A DNA stretch of 64,000 nt, from positions 12,501 through 76,500 of the forward strand of contig JACEEZ010015317.1 in NCBI GenBank assembly GCA_016584305.1, read 5' to 3'. Position numbers and translations under genes: made by a program. Origin of the DNA: Chionoecetes opilio (taxonomy: Eukaryota; Arthropoda; Malacostraca; Decapoda; Majidae). The notes beneath the pieces were generated by a model. The model ran no database searches, was not told where the DNA came from, and saw only the letters and a program-made list of their open reading frames with translations. This document shows, in pieces, positions 22,750-64,000 of the stretch (position 1 is the stretch's first letter; each line of letters begins with the position of its first letter).

Positions 22750-25313
22750 TCACTTGATTATTCAAAACTAACTTCAAAAACTTTTCCTTCAACTCGGAAG
22801 TTCAAACAGACACCGTCGGTTCCGTTAGTGCTACTGCAGTTTTATAAATTTAATCAATACTCATGATTAGGCTATCATAGTTGACATATATATCTTATAT
22901 ATGCAAATATTTGTATATATATTCATGTATGTGGATTTTGAATTGTAATGTAATTTTCTTGTAAAATGGTTGAAGACGAAATTTCTATACAATTGTATAT
23001 ATTTATGATGAAACATTCAAGTCTTAAGGAAGGAAGATCTTGAGGGGAGCAGTGATAGTGATTGGAGTGAGTTTCAGCTGGACACTGTACACTGCGGGTC
23101 ACTGCTGCTGCTGCCGCGGCACTGGCAGCTGGGGAGCCTGGGACTCCAAAGGAACTGCTGCTCAGCAGCTTCACACTGGTAAGTTTCTATGACTGTAATT
23201 GTTTCAGTAAATACAGGTTAAGTTTATCAACAACATAAGGATTTCCATAAATTTGAAATTAATTTCCTAAATTAGAAAAATATAGTTCCAAATATGTTCA
23301 ACAGACTTGACACCAAATATATTCTGAAAGATTTAAACTTCTACTTGGGGAGATGTTTGACTACCACTACAGACTGACCTCAGTGCACAACACTGAACCA
23401 AGACAACCCTAAATCAAGACTGATGGCCACTGACTGTGATTCAGCAGCAGAATGGCGGGTGGGGACCCTTGGGTGGGGACCCTAGGGTGGGGAGCGTGAT
23501 GGCTGAGTTATGGCGGAGTAAAGATGATGTAACCAAACACTAATAATGGCTCTGTCTATTTTTGCAATTCACTTTTATTTTTATATACGTAATGTAAAAA
23601 TATCCTTAGATGATGGGTTTATAGTTTGCAATATAATGCTTGAAGCAGATTTACTGCAGATAGAAAACTGATGCCTTCCAATACGTGAGTTGTTGGGTTG
23701 CCGACCCTTGGCGACCCCAGGTCAGGGCGGGGGCGGGAGCTTGACCTCATTGACGGCACTTCACCTAAGGCAAGACTGTTCATGAGGAAACTATAATGGT
23801 ATGATGTGCTAACTATATGTTATATTATCAGACAGGCCTCTCCATCATAAATGCATACAGTTTTAAAGCTTATATTGGCAAGCTTTACCTTTTCTTCCAT
23901 CGATGGACCAAAAGTAAATGTTACACCCAACCGTTGTTTGCCAATCAAACAAATGTCTGGACTTTTGTCCCTCAGCCCCCCACCATTGTCACACACTAAA
24001 ATTTCATCATTGCAACAAAAAATAGCCAGTGTACACAGTATGGCTTGCAGCTGAACATACTGGGAAGTATGAGATCAAAAAAAGGTTCTGTACCAATTTA
24101 GAAGAATGCTGCAGTGTTGCATATTTGTGTGTCTGAACACGGCTCTGCCGCTGTACGGCGGCATTACTGTTTCCACGGTGGAAAGTATCAGTTACGCGCA
24201 GCGCAGGCTGTGGATCTTGCACAACACTGCCGTGCCGCAAGGCAATATTTTACAATCCGTCAACTCCATGGCACTCTAGATGAAGGCAATATTAGGTGCC
24301 ATAACTTGCATCATTAAGGCCGGTTGATATTCTCCTTGTTCAAAGCTTGATTGATTTTTGTTCCCTCAGTTCTGTTTAGTTTTACTGTTAAGAAAACTAT
24401 TAGTTATATTTATTTGAGATTTTGAATTTACTGGTAACCAGAGGATGTATCTTGACCTCATTACATAAGATGATAACAACTTTTCATCCCCAAGGCCTTC
24501 TGCCGACCCTTGAGGCGGCACAAAACAGAGCCGTTCGTGCACACAAATACGCCAGACAACTTGCAGTTTACACTTCTCAAATATTATAATTATAAAATAA
24601 TAATATAAGCAACAATAATCTTCCTGTGTCAGGCCTTCCCCCTAACATGTGGGCTCAGCTCACAAAAATTCCATATACATTTTGTAATCAAGGTCAAGGT
24701 ATTAACAATAATAATATTAATAATAATAATAATTATAACTGACATTCGCATCACCACTCTCTAGGTGTGACGGATTAAAAGAATCAACAGGTCCATTGAT
24801 GCTAAGTCATCTAAAACCAGCTGTTCATTTGAAGGTCATTCTTAACATGCTGTAAACCTGCTCGACTTGGAACACTTCAAGGAAAGCAGCAAGAAAGACC
24901 TGCCCGCCTGGCCTCCTCCCCGGGCATGAAATTGTCAGTATAAAATTCTTAACTTTGGCAGACGACATCACTACCTTGTTCCTTGTCGGATGAGAAAGAC
25001 ACAAACTTTGTCTCCGTAGTGAATTGTAAATACTAGACTAGCTGTCAAAAACAATAAATAAAATATAACTATACTCATTCTACTTCTCTCAGTAACTAAA
25101 CAAGATACGAGATCCACACTCAAGTCGACCAACCCAGTACTAATAACGGAGGACTAACCACTGCGGCAATTACACTGGAATGGAGAGATGAGATGAGGCC
25201 CAATGAGGCACAACCATGGTGGGAATGGTATGTTTTTTTCTTGTTTGAATTTAGAGCTGAATGATAATGATTTATGCTGATGAAAGGAAATGGTCCTAAG
25301 GAATGCATCAGTT
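22750..25313. other. Unassigned stretch, 3' flank of the CaV2 gene
   Basis: AT-rich with short GC-rich patches (23040-23180, 23700-23760). A plus-strand donor-like CACACTGgtaagttt occurs at 23179. No homologous coding sequence was recognised on either strand. The 3' UTR of the minus-strand CaV2 gene may extend into this part; several minus-strand AATAAA motifs (for example near 24409 and 23575) exist, but none can be chosen by eye. Confidence 0.5.
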
Positions 25314-25468
25314 GGTAGTCAATCATCGTAACAATGACACAGTCTCATGCATGGTAGTCAATCATCGTAACAATGACACAGTCTCATGCATGGTAGTCAA
25401 TCATCGTAACAATGACAGTCTCATGCATGGTAGTCAATCATGGTAACAATGACACAGTCTCATGCATT
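25314..25468. repeat. 39-bp minisatellite, four copies
   Basis: Four units of gtagtcaatcatcgtaacaa followed by tgacacagtctcatgcatg. One unit lacks ca and the last has catggt for catcgt. Lies downstream of the CaV2 stop codon, possibly in its 3' UTR. Confidence 0.93.
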
Positions 25469-25806
25469 CTCTGAAATTACTTGAATTCACACAAAATGAG
25501 AGATCTCATTCTGCTCTTCTTTTTTTTGATATTCATACAACTCTCATACAGGAGAGCTACAGTAGTGGTGACATTAAAATATCACAGATTTGATAGAACA
25601 TTTGTTGTATGTTATAAATAAAGCACTTGTAGGGGATATGGTACAAAACAAACATGAAGAGAAGCCACAAAAAAAATTGTGGCCATGTATAATTCCCCTG
25701 CCCGGGCCCGTGCCCCACTCTGTACCCAGGCACTGCTAGTCAGGGTGATGTCACCCCCCAGGCTGCCCCGTGGGGGCTGGGGGCTCACACCACCCTGTGG
25801 GATCCA
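25469..25806 (-). other. cac: CaV2 3' UTR (proximal part)
   Basis: Minus-strand sequence directly after the CaV2 stop codon. GC-rich for about 130 bp (25680-25806) and then AT-rich. No further coding signal. The end of the transcript is not defined. Confidence 0.6.
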
Positions 25807-60318
<34,512 letters not shown>

Positions 60319-63006
60319 CTAGCAGGAGAGAAACACAAAACACAGAACATCAGTAACGAGGCGCACTGGTTAATAAGTTGGTCACATAAAATATCCATAA
60401 CATTTGATACATAGTGAAATTGGATCTATAGTTGTGCAAGTTTCTATGTGTGCTATGCCTTGATAACTGAGGCTTAATTACACTGATTCATTTGTTGATC
60501 TTATTTTTGGGAACTTGATGTTAAGATCTATAGATCCACATAAATTTCAGAGCTTGAACAATAGTTCCTTATGGGAAAGCTTCAGGAGACGTCAACTTTT
60601 AAAATGAAAAACAAAACAAAACACAACATAAGCTCATCTTTGATATTGCTTAATACCAAATAATCAATGAAATGCAGTTGAATAAGTCTGCTCAACATCA
60701 TGCAGCAAGTTGATGAGTGACCAATGTTCAAGCTCAATAACATCCGTGAAGACGCCGCAGCGCTGGAGGCTCGGTCTCGGCCCCGGCACTCCCAACGCCC
60801 TCCTAGGAGCTGGAACACTGAACATGCCGGGACAGATTCCAAGACTCCAGCGCGGCGGCCCGACACACAGTACAGGCGAAGACCACGTCCTCACCCTCAG
60901 CCCGTGAGCACCTGGAGGGCGGCAAGTGGCAAGCACACGGTCCCAGTGGAAGAGACACCACAAGCTACCACAAAATGATACCAGATGAGGGAACTACATT
61001 GACTAGTGGTAGACATGATCTAAATACTGAAGTGAGTACTCTTTGAGGAGGGGCATATTGACGGCCTGTAGGGAGTGGGGGCAGTGCTGATACCATGGCA
61101 CTACCTTCGAGTGCTGGCACAAGACCCCTCCCCTACAACCCCGGTGCTCACAGTGCCAGTGCTGGGCGAGGAAATGGCTCAAAAAACAAAATAATATATG
61201 CCTGAGTGGAGACCTCCAGAAACACCAGTATGTAACTCACTTAAAACAAGCCAGCCAAAATATGTGCAATTTCCATCTTACTTGCTATTTATGAAGGTCT
61301 ACATAGTCAAAGTAAAGGTCATACACTGCTGAAGGAGCATTAAACTGCTGTTGGCAACCTGAAGGGTGGCTCTGAGTCATGTGTTGCCTCCACGCAGGTT
61401 GCCCCTTGACCCCACAGCTCCGACACACACAGCCTTGCCTCAGGCACCATCAACACCTCACACAGTATTTACAGCTTGAATTTTAATATGAGTGCCAGGA
61501 GTGGGAGGGAGGGCAGGAGAATGCCTTGGAAAAGAGCATGCACAAATCAGTCTCCCAGAGCCCAGCCACAGTGCCCAACAACACCACAGCCACTGTCATC
61601 AGAGGACAGCAGAGAAGGTCACCAGGGGAGTCAGGCTAAGGGACGGATCTGCATTATTAACTTTGCTGCTTTTGAATACATGAGAATCACGAGAGACCCT
61701 CCCTGAGTATTAGCATGACTCTCCCCCCTGGAGGTGGGTGGTGGTGTTCTCATTGCCCCGCCCCTGACCCTCCATGAGCTGCCTTCAGGGACACAACTCC
61801 ACAGGAAACAAAATATACACTCAAAAAAAAGAAGGGCCAGCATGATGGTGATTCAGGTATGAAGAAAAGTCTGCCCCGTGAGTCTGGCGGGGCCTTGCGG
61901 GGCCTGGGGTACACCAAGGTGAGCATGCCAAGCCGTGGAAGCATCATGCTGGTCCTGAATCAGGCCAAGAAAACCCTCGGGTGCTATAGTAAAACAAATA
62001 GAGGCAAGTGCTGAAAGAACAGAAGGATGTCTCTAGAGCCGACAGCAAGGAGTATAAGGATCAGTGGAGAGTGGCAAAAGTGTGCTCACAGAATGCCAGG
62101 CTTTCAACTCCAAATTTCAGGATATTCTAAATGAGAACAGGCTGCCAAGCCAAGTTGTAAATGGTTTCTTAACATAAATATAATTTACTGATCCATTAAT
62201 CGGATGCAATCTAATACCTCAAAGCAAAGTGTGAGGGCTAAATAGTCATGTTACAAAATATTGCAAATGAAATGCATATTCTTGAGAGCCATTCTGCTGT
62301 GATGTGCAGAGGAGGAGTGGCTGAGGTCTGTGGCGGCAGGGTGAGTGTGGCGCCCAGCCCAGCCCATGCACCGGGCAGCAGGGTGAGTGTGGCGCCCAGC
62401 CCATGCACCGGGCGGCCGGCAGCCCTGCACCGCCACACAGGGAGTGACTCGTAATACACAGCCGTGAGCAAGGAGGAAACCACAAAGAACCAGAGGGAAA
62501 ACAGAAAGTAAAATGTAATACAACTATGCAATAAGGTCGAGGTAGGTTTGGAAAACAATCTTTACAAAACTATAAAAGCATTGCAGTCAAAAGAAAAAAA
62601 AAGGAATTCATAAAACTGCCGAGTTGAATAAACTGGGAAATTATGTAAATAAAATCATCATAAGTAACTTATGTAAAAAGCAAGAGGAAAAAATTAACCA
62701 CTTTCATGATTTTATGTGATGGTTAATTACAATGCACAATACTAAATACAAAGAGATCACTACTGTAAAACCCTAAACTGATCACAGTCTTTGGCTTGGT
62801 GAGCATCAGAACAAAAAAAATAAAGCAAGAATTCCTTGAGGGGTTGAAATGTCACTTTTCTAAAACATCTCTACGGTGTAGAATGCTGCAGTGTTTCTTG
62901 ATACAATGTAGAATGTCTAGCCAATCAGTCTTTGCCTGTTCCTTGTTCAAGGAGGGCTCGTGGCATCAGTCACTTAATGTTTGTCTTGAAACACTTTCCC
63001 CGCGCT

Positions 63007-63285
63007 TACTCCAATACTTTGTGTCTCCCGTCCACCAGTACTGCCCCTCCTCAATACTTTGTGTCTCCCGTCCACCAGTACTGCCCCTCCTCAATACTTT
63101 GTGTCTCCCGTCCACCAGTACTGCCCCTCCTCAATACTTTGTGTCTCCCGTCCACCAGATGCCCCCAATTGTTCCCGTCACAGACTGCCCTCCTCAATAC
63201 TTTGTGTCTCCCGTCCACCAGTACTGCCCCTCCTCAATACTTTGTGTCTCCCGTCCACCAGTACTGCCCCTCCTCAATACTTGGA
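63007..63285. repeat. 40-bp minisatellite, about seven copies
   Basis: Units of tcaatactttgtgtctcccg plus tccaccagtactgcccctcc. One unit is interrupted by gatgcccccaattgttcccg before the array resumes. Plus-strand open frames are by-products of the repeat. Confidence 0.95.
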
Positions 63286-63333
63286 GTGCCCAATACACAT
63301 AACTACTATACCCTTCGGTAAAGTTCTACCTTT

Positions 63334-63370
63334 AGAACTTTAGGTAAAGCTAAGCTTTACCTAAAGTTCT
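63334..63370. repeat. Perfect 18-bp-arm palindrome
   Basis: agaactttaggtaaagct, one central a, then agctttacctaaagttct: 18-bp arms with no mismatch. A partial third copy (aagttctacctttagaactt) sits just left. Could be a remnant of a small inverted-repeat element. Confidence 0.9.
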
Positions 63371-64000
63371 AAAGCTAAAATTCTGAAATCATTGATGGTG
63401 TATCCAAAAAAGTTCTATTAACCATGGTTCTGTAGTCTAATATCTGTTGCTGGGCTCAAACGGAAATAACAAACTGGGGAAATTCTAAAAGTATCGTACT
63501 TTTTTATAGCATTTTCAAAAAATTATCCTTGCTTATTTACTGATAATATCTGTAATGCCTTTGTGGTGCCGTATGAGACATTCAAAGCACTGCATTTATA
63601 TCATAGCTGAGAAGTAAAAATTGGCGTTTAGTAAATCACCACCTACACCCTCAAGGATTCCTACACTGCCAAAAACAAAAGTAACAGGCGTGAATGTGTA
63701 AAATGCCTCATGAAAAAGGCTAATCATTAACTAAAACTGCATGGAACTAAACTTAAAACTCCAAAATAAAAGGGAAGAGTGATTGGAGAAATATGCAGAT
63801 AGACTTGTGAGAATAGTAGATGAGGGAGAGAAGAACAGACATGCAGTGAAGGCCAACCCTGGATGCTGCTAGGCTGTGAGGATGCTGCAAGTCCACACGG
63901 TGAGGCTGAGACAAGCAAACCCTTTGATTTTGTTCATGACCCTTGACGTCGGCACTGCCTGGGGACGCAAGCCGCATGCACCGCCACACACCCGCAAAAA

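Larger units (their letters stand above)
60319..64000 (-). other. CaV2 intron, continues beyond the window
   Basis: No channel exon recognised in 3.7 kb. Contains GC-rich patches (60740-60960, 62310-62450), a 40-bp minisatellite (63007-63285) and a perfect palindrome (63334-63370). The exon for IVS1 must lie further upstream. Confidence 0.65.

Noticed and set aside
62796..63343. Plus-strand frames with SPVHQYCPSSILCVS repeats
   Set aside because: Translation of the 40-bp minisatellite in three frames; not coding.

Overview
This is eukaryotic nuclear DNA, most likely from an arthropod and probably a decapod crustacean. The one well-supported host gene is a voltage-gated calcium channel alpha-1 subunit of the CaV2 (cacophony) type, whose wording is arthropod-like. 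The rest is AT-rich, intron-rich sequence packed with microsatellites, minisatellites, tRNA-derived SINEs and MITEs, including an interspersed repeat (agaacataagaaaataagg / aagctacaagaggcc) that I associate with decapods. The species assignment is inference.

Layout. 1-9.5 kb is repeat-dominated: GATA tracts, a SINE-like tRNA derivative, a 51-bp minisatellite, a TTAA-flanked MITE, a GTTT-core interspersed element, a 45-bp satellite (4.5-5.8 kb) and a 17-bp satellite of about 3 kb (6.5-9.5 kb). Both satellites appear to have grown out of different parts of the same interspersed element. 9.9-11.3 kb is a 5'-truncated non-LTR retrotransposon. 11.47-19.46 kb is a nearly complete Ty3/Gypsy LTR retrotransposon (LTRs of 959 and 1010 bp, ATAT target duplication, broken gag, intact 1084-aa pol). 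19.7-25.8 kb has a Harbinger-like MITE and then mostly unassigned sequence, which includes the CaV2 3' flank and UTR.

25.8-60.3 kb, minus strand, carries the 3' half of the CaV2 gene: domain IV S2 to the C-terminus, ending in the DDWC PDZ ligand. Fifteen exons are well supported by homology, or by phase-matched splice sites leading into homologous sequence; two more (an acidic 198-nt exon and a 30-nt microexon) are candidates. Phases match at every junction between the supported exons. Two positions are duplicated as apparent mutually exclusive exon pairs: IVS2 (111 nt each at 60.2 and 57.1 kb) and the domain IV P-loop (92 nt each at 47.1 and 46.2 kb). 60.3-64 kb is intron with no recognised exon, so domains I-III and IVS1 lie beyond the window.

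The most unusual observation is that several CaV2 introns begin with tandem repeats that copy the exon's own 5' splice site. There are eleven copies of AGGTAAGTC at 27.45-27.80 kb and seven copies of GTAAGTGAC at 52.89-53.06 kb, and a third minisatellite abuts the donor at 41.73 kb. Together with TTAA MITEs about 70 bp upstream of two acceptors, this suggests splice-site neighbourhoods in this gene are hotspots for repeat birth, with possible effects on isoforms lacking the PDZ tail.
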